Shown: positions 25,886 to 34,219 of the stretch, piece after piece
Layout: each line of letters starts with the position of its first letter
How positions within the stretch are numbered: the first letter of the stretch is position 1
Notes under the pieces: model-generated
Seen by the model: the letters and a program-made list of their open reading frames with translations, nothing else
What the model was told of the DNA's origin: nothing
Database searches by the model: none
Translations under genes and position numbers: made by a program
Origin: CAVVKW01 sp963761705
GTDB taxonomy: Bacteria > Verrucomicrobiota > Verrucomicrobiia > Chthoniobacterales > JAATET01
NCBI GenBank assembly: GCA_963761705.1
Contig: CAVXHK010000001.1
Location: forward strand, 1,922,001 to 1,986,000
Direction: 5' to 3'
Length of the DNA: 64,000 bases

Positions 25886-26010
25886 CGGGTAAGTGCTAGC
25901 AGACGCTGCGAGCTTTTGGAATTTGGTTTTTTCTGGGGGCCGCCGGCGCGGGGGCGAGTGGTTTGGCAAAATTCAGGAGCAGCCGGTCAGGTCGCGGCTC
26001 CCGGGTGCCA

Positions 26011-27597
26011 CTATTCCCACTCGATGGTGGCAGGGGGTTTGCTGGAGATGTCGTAGCAGACTCGGTTGACGCCGTTGACTTCGTTGATGACGCGGGTCGA
26101 GATCTTGCCGAGGAGTTCGTAGGGGAGGCGGACCCAGTTGGCGGTCATTCCGTCCTGACTGTCCACGACGCGGAGAGCGACGGTGTAGTCGTAGGTGCGT
26201 TCGTCGCCCATGACGCCGACGCTGCGGACGGGGAGGAGGACGGCGAAGGATTGCCAGACTTTACCGTACCAACCGGATGATTTCATTTCTTCGAGAACGA
26301 TGGTGTCGGATTCGCGGACGATGCGCAGGCGCTCGGGGGTGATCTCGCCGAGGATTCGGACCGCGAGTCCCGGCCCGGGAAAGGGTTGGCGGCCGACGAG
26401 GGACTCGGGGAGACCGAGTTCGCGGCCTACCTGACGCACCTCGTCCTTGAAGAGCTGGCGCAGCGGCTCGACGAGTTGGAACTTCATGCGTTCGGGGAGT
26501 CCGCCGACGTTGTGGTGGGATTTGATGAGCGCGGCGGGGTTGCCCGCGATGGCGACGGATTCGATGACGTCGGGATAGAGGGTGCCTTGGCCGAGGAATT
26601 TGTAGCCGTGTTTGCCCTTCACGCTTTTTTTGAGATCGCGGGCGGCCTGCTCGAAGACCTTGATGAATTCGTTGCCGATGATTTTGCGTTTACGCTCGGG
26701 GTCGGTGACGCCCTTGAGTTTGGTGAGAAAGCGGCGGGAGGCGTCGATGACCTCGAGGTTGATCTTGAAGTGGCCGGCGAAGAGTTTTCTGACCGCTTCG
26801 GTTTCCCGGGCACGGACGAGACCATTGTCGACGAAGATGCAGGTGAGCTGATCGCCGATGGCCTGGTGGAGGAGGGCGGCGGCGACAGACGAATCGACGC
26901 CGCCACTGAGGCCGAGAATGACCCGGTCTGCGCCTACCTGGGCGCGGATTTGTTCGCAGGTGGTCTCGATGAACGAACCCATTGTCCAGTCGGACGGACA
27001 GCCGCAGACGCGGTTGACGAAGTTGGCGACAATCTCCTTGCCCCGCGGGGTGTGGACGACTTCGGGGTGAAACTGAAGGCCGAAGATCTTGCGCTTGGTG
27101 TCCCCGATGACGGCGTGGGGAGAGTTCTCGGTGCGCCCGAGGGGTTTGAATCCTGCGGGCAGGGTGGTGAGACGGTCGCCGTGGGAGTTCCAGACCTCGA
27201 GTTCGCGCGGGAGTTCCGCGAAGAGTTTGGTCTGAGAAGTGATTCGGAGGGTTCCCGGGCCGTATTCGCGATGGGTGGAGCGTTCGACCTTGCCGCCAAG
27301 GTTGTGGGCGATGAGCTGCATGCCGTAGCAGATCCCGAGAACGGGAAGACCGAGGTCGAAAATTTTCTTATCAACCTTGGGCGCGTTCTTCGCGTAGACG
27401 CTGGCGGGTCCGCCGGAGAGAATGATTCCCCGGGCCTCGAGTTTGGCGATGGCGGAGGCCTTGGTGTCGTGGGGCAGAATCTCGGAGTAGACGGAGCACT
27501 CGCGAACGCGGCGTGCGATCACCTGGGTGTATTGTGACCCGAAGTCGAGGATGACGATCCCGCTGACTCGGGGAGCGGACGGAGTGGGATCGGACAC
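26011..27597 (-). CDS. guaA: GMP synthase (glutamine-hydrolysing)
   Basis: 528 residues. The N-terminal class I amidotransferase has GICYGMQL with the catalytic Cys near residue 94 and FHPEVVHT with His and Glu. The ATP pyrophosphatase domain has SGGVDSSVAA near residue 240, and the C-terminal dimerisation domain ends in SKPPATIEWE. It converts XMP to GMP. Confidence 0.98.
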   Translation of the reverse strand: MSDPTPSAPRVSGIVILDFGSQYTQVIARRVRECSVYSEILPHDTKASAIAKLEARGIILSGGPASVYAKNAPKVDKKIFDLGLPVLGICYGMQLIAHNLGGKVERSTHREYGPGTLRITSQTKLFAELPRELEVWNSHGDRLTTLPAGFKPLGRTENSPHAVIGDTKRKIFGLQFHPEVVHTPRGKEIVANFVNRVCGCPSDWTMGSFIETTCEQIRAQVGADRVILGLSGGVDSSVAAALLHQAIGDQLTCIFVDNGLVRARETEAVRKLFAGHFKINLEVIDASRRFLTKLKGVTDPERKRKIIGNEFIKVFEQAARDLKKSVKGKHGYKFLGQGTLYPDVIESVAIAGNPAALIKSHHNVGGLPERMKFQLVEPLRQLFKDEVRQVGRELGLPESLVGRQPFPGPGLAVRILGEITPERLRIVRESDTIVLEEMKSSGWYGKVWQSFAVLLPVRSVGVMGDERTYDYTVALRVVDSQDGMTANWVRLPYELLGKISTRVINEVNGVNRVCYDISSKPPATIEWE

Positions 27598-27603
27598 GTG
27601 TCG

Positions 27604-27780
27604 TTAGTTGTATTCGTTGCCGAATCCGTCGTTCGTGGGGTCGTTTGGAACGATCTGGCCGCGGCCCTGGATGCCCTCCTGGAATTGGTCGCCGACTTCG
27701 TCGGTCGACGTCTCCGTGAAGGCGCAACCGGTGAGGATGATCGCGGCTGAAACCGCGCAAAGAAGAGAGACAATTTTCAC
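27604..27780 (-). CDS. Small lipoprotein
   Basis: 58 residues from a GTG at 27780. The N-terminus KIVSLLCAVSAAIILTGC is a lipoprotein signal with lipobox ILTGC, followed by a short acidic tail (about 39 residues) ending in DGFGNEYN. It is divergent from aat and ends six bases before the guaA start, so it may lie in the guaA transcript. Function unknown. Confidence 0.7.
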   Translation of the reverse strand: MKIVSLLCAVSAAIILTGCAFTETSTDEVGDQFQEGIQGRGQIVPNDPTNDGFGNEYN

Positions 27781-27813
27781 CGCGGCAGCATAGTGATCGC
27801 GAACTTGATGGCA

Positions 27814-28422
27814 ATGCTGATTCCAACCGAGACCTTGTTGCTCGCATACCGGTCGGGCATTTTTCCGATGGCGATCGGGCCGGGGGACATTCGCTGGTTT
27901 GCTCCGGATCCGCGGGGGATTTTGCCTTTGGATGGATTTCGGGTGCCTCACGGGTCGCGGAAGACGCTCCGGGATCCGGCCTGGGAGGTGCGGGTGGACA
28001 CGGATTTCGAGGGAGTGATGCGGGCCTGCGGGGAGCGGGACGAGACGTGGATCGACGAGGTGATCGTGGGGAGCTACGGGCGACTCTTCGCGGCGGGGTT
28101 CGCGCATTCCGTGGAAGTGTGGCGGGACGGGGCGCTGGCCGGGGGACTCTACGGGGTGGCGATCGGCGGCGTGTTCTTTGGTGAGTCGATGTTCTCGCGG
28201 GTCGGCGGCGCGTCGAAGGTGGGGTTGGTGGCGTTGGTGCAGATTCTCCAGGCGGGCGGGTTCGAGCTGCTGGACATCCAGTGGACGACGCCGCATTTGG
28301 TGGGTTTTGGGGCGGTGGAGATCCCGCGGGCGGAGTATGAACGGCGGCTCGGAGCCGGTCTGATGCAGAGGACTTTTTTTCGGTGGCCGATTGAGGAATC
28401 AGAAGCCGTTCGCGAACAATAG
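27814..28422 (+). CDS. aat: Leucyl/phenylalanyl-tRNA-protein transferase
   Basis: About 202 residues from the ATG at 27814 (MLIPTETLLLAYRSGIFPMA); the frame also has a GTG at 27793 and an ATG at 27808. The motifs GIFPMAIGPGDIRWFAPDPRGILP and GGLYGVAIGGVFFGESMFS are diagnostic. It attaches Leu or Phe to N-terminal Lys/Arg as the primary N-degron signal for ClpS/ClpAP. Confidence 0.95.
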   Translation: MLIPTETLLLAYRSGIFPMAIGPGDIRWFAPDPRGILPLDGFRVPHGSRKTLRDPAWEVRVDTDFEGVMRACGERDETWIDEVIVGSYGRLFAAGFAHSVEVWRDGALAGGLYGVAIGGVFFGESMFSRVGGASKVGLVALVQILQAGGFELLDIQWTTPHLVGFGAVEIPRAEYERRLGAGLMQRTFFRWPIEESEAVREQ

Positions 28423-28476
28423 GTGTTATGCCCCAATAGGCTTTACGGTCTGGGATCTTCGTCGCAGGGTAGGGGG

Positions 28477-28818
28477 ATGGAAACAGTGGTGGATTTCGAT
28501 CAACTCGACATGATCGCAGACGGTTACACGGAGGATTTCGTGGAAATTTATCGGGACTTTGAGCAGGACCTTCCGCGGATTCTCGGGGAGGTGCAGGCGG
28601 GGATCGATGCGGGTGACGCGGGCGCCGCGTCGCGGGCGGCGCATCAGGCCAAGGGGAGCGCAGCGAACTTCGGATTTATCGGGTTTACCTCGCTGATGGC
28701 GACGCTGGAGAGCGACGCACGGGATGGCTCGGTGACGGGCGCGGGCGATCTGCTGGACCGGGCGCGGGTGATCTTCGGGCAGTCGGTCGCGCTGGTGAAG
28801 GCCGAGCGGGGGATGTGA
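28477..28818 (+). CDS. Histidine phosphotransfer (Hpt) domain protein
   Basis: The frame opens at 28423, but the likely start is the ATG at 28477, with AGGGGG just upstream; 113 residues. The four-helix Hpt motif AAHQAKGSAANFGF places the phosphorylated His at residue 56. Such stand-alone proteins shuttle phosphate between hybrid histidine kinases and response regulators. No kinase or regulator gene is adjacent. Confidence 0.88.
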   Translation: METVVDFDQLDMIADGYTEDFVEIYRDFEQDLPRILGEVQAGIDAGDAGAASRAAHQAKGSAANFGFIGFTSLMATLESDARDGSVTGAGDLLDRARVIFGQSVALVKAERGM

Positions 28819-28913
28819 GGATGCGGTCGGAAGGTCGCAGGTCTTCACCTCGGGTTGGAATCGCTGGGGCGATGATCGAGAGACTTTGGACCTTTGGACG
28901 GTCCGACCTTCGA

Positions 28914-29612
28914 CTACCAACTGTAGCGATCGCGGTTGCCGTCGCGGTCTAGAAATTGGCCTGAGTCCTCGGGGGTGAGGTTGGTGATCGTCTGGAAGAT
29001 GGAGGCGGCGGATTCCTCGGGGGTGAGTTGGGCATTCTCGCCGCCCATGTCCGTCTTGACCCAGCCGGGGCTGATCGGAGTGACGATGATCTTCTCCGGC
29101 CTGAACTCCGCGGCCATGGCTCGGGTGAGCATGTTGAGGGCGGCTTTGGAGACGGCGTAGGGGTAGTAGGAGTTGTCTTCCTTCTCGCCGATGCAGGCGG
29201 CTCCGGAGGAGACGTTGACGATGCGGGCGTTGGTGGCGCGGCGGAGATGAGGGAGAAAAGCGCGGGTGACGCGGGCGACGCCGGCGACGTTGGTTTCAAC
29301 GGCTTCAGCGAACCAGCTCGGGTCGAGAGTCTCGAGCGTTTCGTTGCCTTCGCCCGGGAAGATGGCGGCGTTATTGACGAGGGCGTCGAGCGGACCTTCG
29401 CCGAGGCTGGCGGCGGCGCGGGCGAGGGTGGCGGTGTCGTTGACGTCGATCTGGACGGGGTGGAAGTTGGGGTGTTGGGCGGCGGCGGTGGTGAGAGACG
29501 GAGCTTCGGGATTGCGGGCGGCGGCGTGGACGGTCCAGTCGGCGCGGGCGAAGGCTAGCGCCAGGGCGTGGCCGATGCCGCGGTTGGCTCCGGTGATGAG
29601 GATGGTGGGCAT
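28914..29612 (-). CDS. Short-chain dehydrogenase/reductase
   Basis: 232 residues. Classical SDR signatures are intact: cofactor-binding TGANRGIG (residues 7-14), NNAA at about residue 86, and the Ser/Tyr-x3-Lys active site with YAVSK near residue 153. Length and C-terminal SPGWVKTDMGG match carbonyl-reductase-like SDRs. The substrate is unknown. Confidence 0.9.
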   Translation of the reverse strand: MPTILITGANRGIGHALALAFARADWTVHAAARNPEAPSLTTAAAQHPNFHPVQIDVNDTATLARAAASLGEGPLDALVNNAAIFPGEGNETLETLDPSWFAEAVETNVAGVARVTRAFLPHLRRATNARIVNVSSGAACIGEKEDNSYYPYAVSKAALNMLTRAMAAEFRPEKIIVTPISPGWVKTDMGGENAQLTPEESAASIFQTITNLTPEDSGQFLDRDGNRDRYSW

Positions 29613-29688
29613 GAGGGGGTTGCTCTTAGATCGTTGATTTTCGCTGCTTGGCGTGGTGCCGGGCTGGAAGCCCGAGCTCCCCGGCTCG

Positions 29689-30510
29689 TCAGTCGAGGGT
29701 TTTGGCGGTTTTTGGTTTGGTGAAGTCGACTTTTTCGTCGCCGAGGAATTTGATTTCGGTGACTTCGGCGGTGCGCATTTTGTCGCCGATGGCGTCGCCG
29801 TTCATTTCGTAGGTGAGGTGGGATGTCGGGAGGAGGACACCTTCGACTTCCTTCAAGTTTTCGTGGGTGAGGAATTTCTCGGGGCCGGGGCCGGTGCGGC
29901 CGAGGACGGGACTGGTGACGACGTAACGGACGCCACGCAGTCGCTTGGTGGCGGGGTCGATCGCGGCGATGTAATAATCGTCGGGAGAGTCGCCGGTGCC
30001 GGCGTCGTAGGTGACTTTGACTTGGCGATAGGCCTGACCTTCGAAATCGATGTCGGGGAGGAGTTCAAAGTTTGTGCCGGGATCGGCGAGGACGAAGGGG
30101 AGGCCGACGAAGTAATAGGGCGTGAGGGCCCAGAACGCGGGCGGAGTGTCGAACTCGGCGTTGGCGGGATCGATCCACGAATTCTCGCCGTCCCAACCAA
30201 AGGAGACGCCGGGTTGGGCGGGCACGGTGTGAACGACTTTCGACGACCACGGGTCGACGGTCTCGACGGTGTCGACAACGGAATCGGGTCCTTGGTCCGC
30301 GCGGTGGTAGATCCACCGGAAGTGAAGCGGGCCGTTGCTGAACCAGCGTTTCAGGCCGCCGTGGGCGTCAATGGAATCGAGGATGAGCTGGCCGCCATCG
30401 GTCTTCGCGAGGCGGGTGGTGGATGCCGCGACGCGGGCGTCGATGGTGCTCTCGGATTGACCGAAGAGCGGAAGGGCGGTGGTGAGGAGGAGCGTGGTGA
30501 GGATTCTCAT
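29689..30510 (-). CDS. Secreted protein of unknown function
   Basis: 273 residues with signal peptide MRILTTLLLTTALPLFGQS. The mature part starts with a helical region and then ILDSIDAHGGLKRWFSNGPL and WALTPYYFVGLPFVLADPG, suggesting a beta-rich periplasmic domain similar in style to DUF6503-like lipid-binding folds; this comparison is tentative. It ends one base before the hldD stop region, in the same orientation, so the two are probably co-transcribed. Confidence 0.6.
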   Translation of the reverse strand: MRILTTLLLTTALPLFGQSESTIDARVAASTTRLAKTDGGQLILDSIDAHGGLKRWFSNGPLHFRWIYHRADQGPDSVVDTVETVDPWSSKVVHTVPAQPGVSFGWDGENSWIDPANAEFDTPPAFWALTPYYFVGLPFVLADPGTNFELLPDIDFEGQAYRQVKVTYDAGTGDSPDDYYIAAIDPATKRLRGVRYVVTSPVLGRTGPGPEKFLTHENLKEVEGVLLPTSHLTYEMNGDAIGDKMRTAEVTEIKFLGDEKVDFTKPKTAKTLD

Positions 30511-30511
30511 G

Positions 30512-31537
30512 TCAGTCGGTGGGTTCGTCCCCGAGGCGGGCGTGGGGTTGGAGGTAATTTTTGACGTAATCGGCGATCGCGCGTTCGAGCGAGGTGGTCT
30601 CGTCTTCGTAGCCGGTGGCTCGGATCTTTCCGATGTCGGCGCAGGTGTAATATTGATACTGGTCGCGGATCGATTCCGGCATGTCGATGAAGTCGATCGC
30701 GGGCTTGCGGCCGAGGGCTTTGAAGAGGGCGCGGGCGAGGTCGAGCCAAGTGCGGGCGACGCCGGAGCCGACGTTGTAGAGACCGCCCGCGTCCTGGCTG
30801 TCGGCGAGGTGGAGGGTCATCGAGACGGCATCTTTCACGTAGACGAAATCACGCATCTGCTCGCCGTCGGCGTAGTCGTCGCGGTGGCTCTTGAAAAGTT
30901 TGATCCGGCCGGTGTCCTGGATCTGGTCGTAGGCCTTGCAGACGAGGCTGCGCATGTCGCCTTTGTGATATTCGTTGGATCCGTAGACGTTGAAATATTT
31001 GACGCCGACGATGTCGTTGAGATACCCGCGGCGCTGGGCGTGGAGGTCGAAGAGTTGCTTCGAGTAGCCGTAGAGGTTGAGCGGGCGGAGGCGGTGGAGA
31101 TCGTCGCTGGTGTCGTCCATTCCCCGCTCGCCGTCGCCGTAGGTGGCGGCGGAGGAGGCGTAGACGAAGCGGGCGTTGCGGGCGAGAGCCCACTCGGCGA
31201 GCGTCTGGGTGTAGCGGTAATTGTTCGCGATGAGGTAGTCGCCGTCGGTCTCGGTGGTGGCGGAGCAGGCGCCGAGGTGGAAGACGCGATCGATGCGCCC
31301 GAAGGCGTCGGGGTCGGCTTCGATGCGGGCAAGGAGTTCGTCGGCCTGGAGGTAATCGTCGAAACGAAGCGGGGCGAGATTTCGCCACTTTTCGTCGTGC
31401 CCGAGGACGTCGGTAACGAGGATGTCGTCGTGGCCGTCGACGTTGAGGGCGTTGACGATGGCGCTACCGATGAAGCCGGCGGCTCCCGTGACGAGGGTGC
31501 GGGGGCGCTTGTGCGAATGCTTTTTCTTTTTACCCAT
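30512..31537 (-). CDS. hldD: ADP-L-glycero-D-manno-heptose-6-epimerase
   Basis: 341 residues. The Rossmann motif VTGAAGFIGSAIV follows a Lys-rich leader (MGKKKKHSHKRPR). The epimerase catalytic pattern has FVYASSAATYGDG and the YGYSK motif with Tyr and Lys. The specific sequences LGACSATTETDGDYL and GVKYFNVYGSNEYHKGDM are typical of HldD. It makes the heptose precursor of lipopolysaccharide inner core. This implies a Gram-negative envelope with LPS. Confidence 0.95.
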   Translation of the reverse strand: MGKKKKHSHKRPRTLVTGAAGFIGSAIVNALNVDGHDDILVTDVLGHDEKWRNLAPLRFDDYLQADELLARIEADPDAFGRIDRVFHLGACSATTETDGDYLIANNYRYTQTLAEWALARNARFVYASSAATYGDGERGMDDTSDDLHRLRPLNLYGYSKQLFDLHAQRRGYLNDIVGVKYFNVYGSNEYHKGDMRSLVCKAYDQIQDTGRIKLFKSHRDDYADGEQMRDFVYVKDAVSMTLHLADSQDAGGLYNVGSGVARTWLDLARALFKALGRKPAIDFIDMPESIRDQYQYYTCADIGKIRATGYEDETTSLERAIADYVKNYLQPHARLGDEPTD

Positions 31538-31552
31538 GGAGATGGAGGCGGA

Positions 31553-32239
31553 TCAGGGCAGGAGCCCGGATTCTTCGAGGGACTCAACGTAGGAGTTGGC
31601 TTGGTCAGCGTGAAGCTTGGTGCCGGACTTCGCGAGGTCCCGCGCTTTTTCCTTCTCGCCGCGACTGGCTTCCAGAGCCGCCCGGGAGAAATACCAAGCC
31701 GGCCCGTCGAGCGGGAAACGGATGTTGCGAAGGGCGTAGTCGGCGCTGCTGCCTTCCCCCGCGAGGAGGTAGGAGAGGTAGAGCTTAAACTTGAGCAATG
31801 AGTTGCCGCCCGCGTCATTCATCATCGCTCGAAAATGCGCGGCGGCTTCGGCGTATTTTTCTTGCTGGAAAAGAATCTCGCCGACGTTGAAACGAGCCGG
31901 GAAAAACGTGGGTTCGATCTGGAGGACCTGGTTGAAGGTCGCAGACGCTTCGTCGATGCGGTCGAGCTGGACGAGGGCGGCCCCGCGGGCGTTGAGCAGG
32001 GCGGGATCGGAGTCGCGCACGTCGGCGGGGATCGCGTCGATGCGAGCGAGGGCGGCTTCGAAACGCTTCGCCTCGAGCTCGTCGGAAGCTCGCTCGAGGA
32101 CTTCGCGGGAGCTGGCTTCAGCCTGGATCTTCGCGAAGGCCTCGTTGCGGGTCAGGCTGGGAGCGGTCACGGGTTGCGCGTCGAGCGAAGCAGTTGCGGC
32201 GAGTGCGCAGAGCAGATGGAGGCGGCGGGAGCGTTTCAT
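31553..32239 (-). CDS. Secreted tetratricopeptide-repeat protein
   Basis: 228 residues from the ATG at 32239. Signal peptide MKRSRRLHLLCALAATASLDA. At least two TPR motifs are visible: LLNARGAALVQLDRIDEASA and ARFNVGEILFQQEKYAEAAA. Downstream is hldD (16 bases). It probably acts as a periplasmic scaffold; no partner is known. The 331 bases upstream (32240-32570) to the porin gene hold no recognisable gene. Confidence 0.75.
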   Translation of the reverse strand: MKRSRRLHLLCALAATASLDAQPVTAPSLTRNEAFAKIQAEASSREVLERASDELEAKRFEAALARIDAIPADVRDSDPALLNARGAALVQLDRIDEASATFNQVLQIEPTFFPARFNVGEILFQQEKYAEAAAHFRAMMNDAGGNSLLKFKLYLSYLLAGEGSSADYALRNIRFPLDGPAWYFSRAALEASRGEKEKARDLAKSGTKLHADQANSYVESLEESGLLP

Positions 32240-32570
32240 TCCGGGACCCGGAAGGTAGTTCGGACGGCGGGGAGCGGGCAAACGAATCTTTGGCTCGCGG
32301 CCCGGAGTTACGTGGGGCCGCGGAACCGGGGAGGATCTTTCCCGGTGAGTTGGATCGCGAATTTGTGGGTCGCGGCTGGAGCCGATGGTGAGTTGGGTGG
32401 TCGTCGATTGAGCGAACTGCAAAAGTTGCCGGGGGTCGGTCCATCACCATTTCACAGACGGTCGTTTCGGGCTACGCATTGGCTGGCACGTCCGACGCGT
32501 TGCCACGATGCACGGGAGGCTGCGGGCGGTGATCGATTTTCGATCCGCGCAAAAAGGGCGGTCGAGAGGG
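32240..32570. other. Intergenic region, divergent promoters expected
   Basis: No open frame with a family match is seen on either strand. The TPR gene and the porin gene diverge from here, so it should carry both promoters, but no clear -35/-10 pair can be called at this GC content. Confidence 0.5.
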
Positions 32571-33980
32571 ATGATTTTTGCTACCTCGGTGGCCATGCGT
32601 CTCGCTGGCATCCGTCTGACCGTCCTTTTCTTTTTCGGTTTTGGGTTGCTCGTCGGTTCGTCCGCGTGGGCCGCGCTCCCGGAGGCGCTCACGGCGGAAT
32701 TTGGCACGCCGCCCTCCCTGGGAGAGGCTCCGGACACCGCCGACGCCATTGGCTCGGGTGAGCCCGCGGCGACCGAGAACGAACTCAAGTTGCCCGTGAA
32801 CGTGCTCGCGGATCTTCGGCGGGATTTTTTGCATGAAGAAAGCGCCTTGACCCGGAGGTTCACGTTCACGCTCGCCCCACGTTGGTACTACCGAAACGCT
32901 CTCAATGACGATGGTTCGCGGTCGGTGGCGGCAGCCTACGGTGGATCGTTTGGATTGGAGACGCCGTGGTTCTGGGATTTTCTCAGGCTCGGGTTCATCG
33001 GTTTCACGTCGCAACGGCTTTACGGACCAGCCGACGAAGACGGGTCCGGGCTGCTGGCCGCCGGGCAGCGGGGTTACACGGTGCTCGGGGCCGCGTTCCT
33101 CGATCTGCGAATTCGTCAGACGACGCTACGCGTCGGTCGGCAGCGAATCGATCTGCCTTACATCAACGGAAACGATTCCCGGATGACGCCGAACACTTTT
33201 GAAGCTCTCGCTTTGCGGTCGAAGGATTGGGACAAGCTTCGCGTGGGTTTGGCCCACATCTCGGGAATCAAACCTCGGACGAGCACGAGCTTCGAATCGA
33301 TGTCTTCGGCGGCGGGCGCGCCCGGGACCGACGACGGGGTCACGGTCGTCGGGGCGCGCTACGAGTTTGCCAAGGAAACCTACCTCAGCTTCGTGAACCA
33401 AACGGGTTGGAACACGTTCAACACCTTCTACGCGGAGGGCGCTTATTTTCACCCGATCACCGATGACACGAGTGTGGAGGTCGGTGGGCAATTCACCGAT
33501 CAACGCAGTCTGGGGCGGCAGCTCGGTGGAGATTTCGAAGTACAATCCGCGGGAGCCATCACTTCGTTTGGTTTCCGTTCGCTCATTGCCTCGGTGTCGG
33601 GGACGTGGACCTCGAACACGTCTGGAATCCAGAAGCCGTGGGGCGGGTCACCCAGCTACAACTCGGTCCTGATCGCGGACTTCGACCGAGCTGGGGAAAC
33701 GTCTCTCCGGGTCGGGTGCTCGTATGATTTCACCGACGTCGGCCTTCAGGGTGTCGCCGCATCGACGAGCTGGACCTACGGCGTGACTCCAAATTCTGGT
33801 GAGACCGCGTCGCCGGATCAGGGGGAGTACGACGTGAACTTTGACTACCGCCCGGAGTTTGCCCACCTCGATGGCGTCTGGTTGCGCGTGCGGTACGGAG
33901 TCCTCTACGCGGCGGGATCGGGGCCGGGGCCGACCAGCGAAGACTTCCGCGTCATCTTGAACTATTCCGTGGAATTCTGA
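32571..33980 (+). CDS. Outer-membrane porin, OprD-like
   Basis: 469 residues from the ATG at 32571, preceded by GAGAGGG. The N-terminus has Arg residues and a hydrophobic stretch (LTVLFFFGFGLLVGSSAWA) as signal peptide. The mature part is rich in aromatic alternations and ends NYSVEF with a terminal Phe, as in beta-barrel outer-membrane proteins. Segments LRVGRQRIDLPYINGNDSRM and ALALRSKDWDKLRVGLAHI resemble the OprD/OprE family, where a conserved R-x-G-x-Q-x-x-D and an N-D-x-R-M motif occur. The substrate is unknown. Confidence 0.8.
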   Translation: MIFATSVAMRLAGIRLTVLFFFGFGLLVGSSAWAALPEALTAEFGTPPSLGEAPDTADAIGSGEPAATENELKLPVNVLADLRRDFLHEESALTRRFTFTLAPRWYYRNALNDDGSRSVAAAYGGSFGLETPWFWDFLRLGFIGFTSQRLYGPADEDGSGLLAAGQRGYTVLGAAFLDLRIRQTTLRVGRQRIDLPYINGNDSRMTPNTFEALALRSKDWDKLRVGLAHISGIKPRTSTSFESMSSAAGAPGTDDGVTVVGARYEFAKETYLSFVNQTGWNTFNTFYAEGAYFHPITDDTSVEVGGQFTDQRSLGRQLGGDFEVQSAGAITSFGFRSLIASVSGTWTSNTSGIQKPWGGSPSYNSVLIADFDRAGETSLRVGCSYDFTDVGLQGVAASTSWTYGVTPNSGETASPDQGEYDVNFDYRPEFAHLDGVWLRVRYGVLYAAGSGPGPTSEDFRVILNYSVEF

Positions 33981-34219
33981 GCGACCGCCTGGTCCGAAGG
34001 CGGGTGAAATGGACCGTTGTTCGATGAAGCGTGGTCGGCGGCTTTGGTCGATCTCGCGGGGTGGGAACACGCGGTAATCTCCGGAAACCCAGATTTCTTG
34101 GGTCGGGTCCCTTCGGCGTCCAGGCGACGGTCGAGGCGCTTCGGAGCGCCGCCGTTCCTTGACTGGGGGGTGGGGGGCGGGTGATGGTCGCGGGGTCAGT
34201 TTGCTGCTGACTTTCCCCG
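33981..34219. other. Intergenic region, nothing recognised
   Basis: 239 bp between the porin stop and the GH57 gene. No gene or RNA family is seen. A GC-rich palindromic area near 33990-34010 might act as a terminator but is not followed by a T run. Confidence 0.4.

Noticed and set aside
26386..27537. Long plus-strand frame opposite guaA
   Set aside because: Gly/Glu/Asp-rich antisense shadow; guaA is complete on the minus strand.
28819..28913. Possible inverted repeat between the Hpt and SDR genes
   Set aside because: Arms match only in short blocks and no T run follows; too weak to call a terminator.
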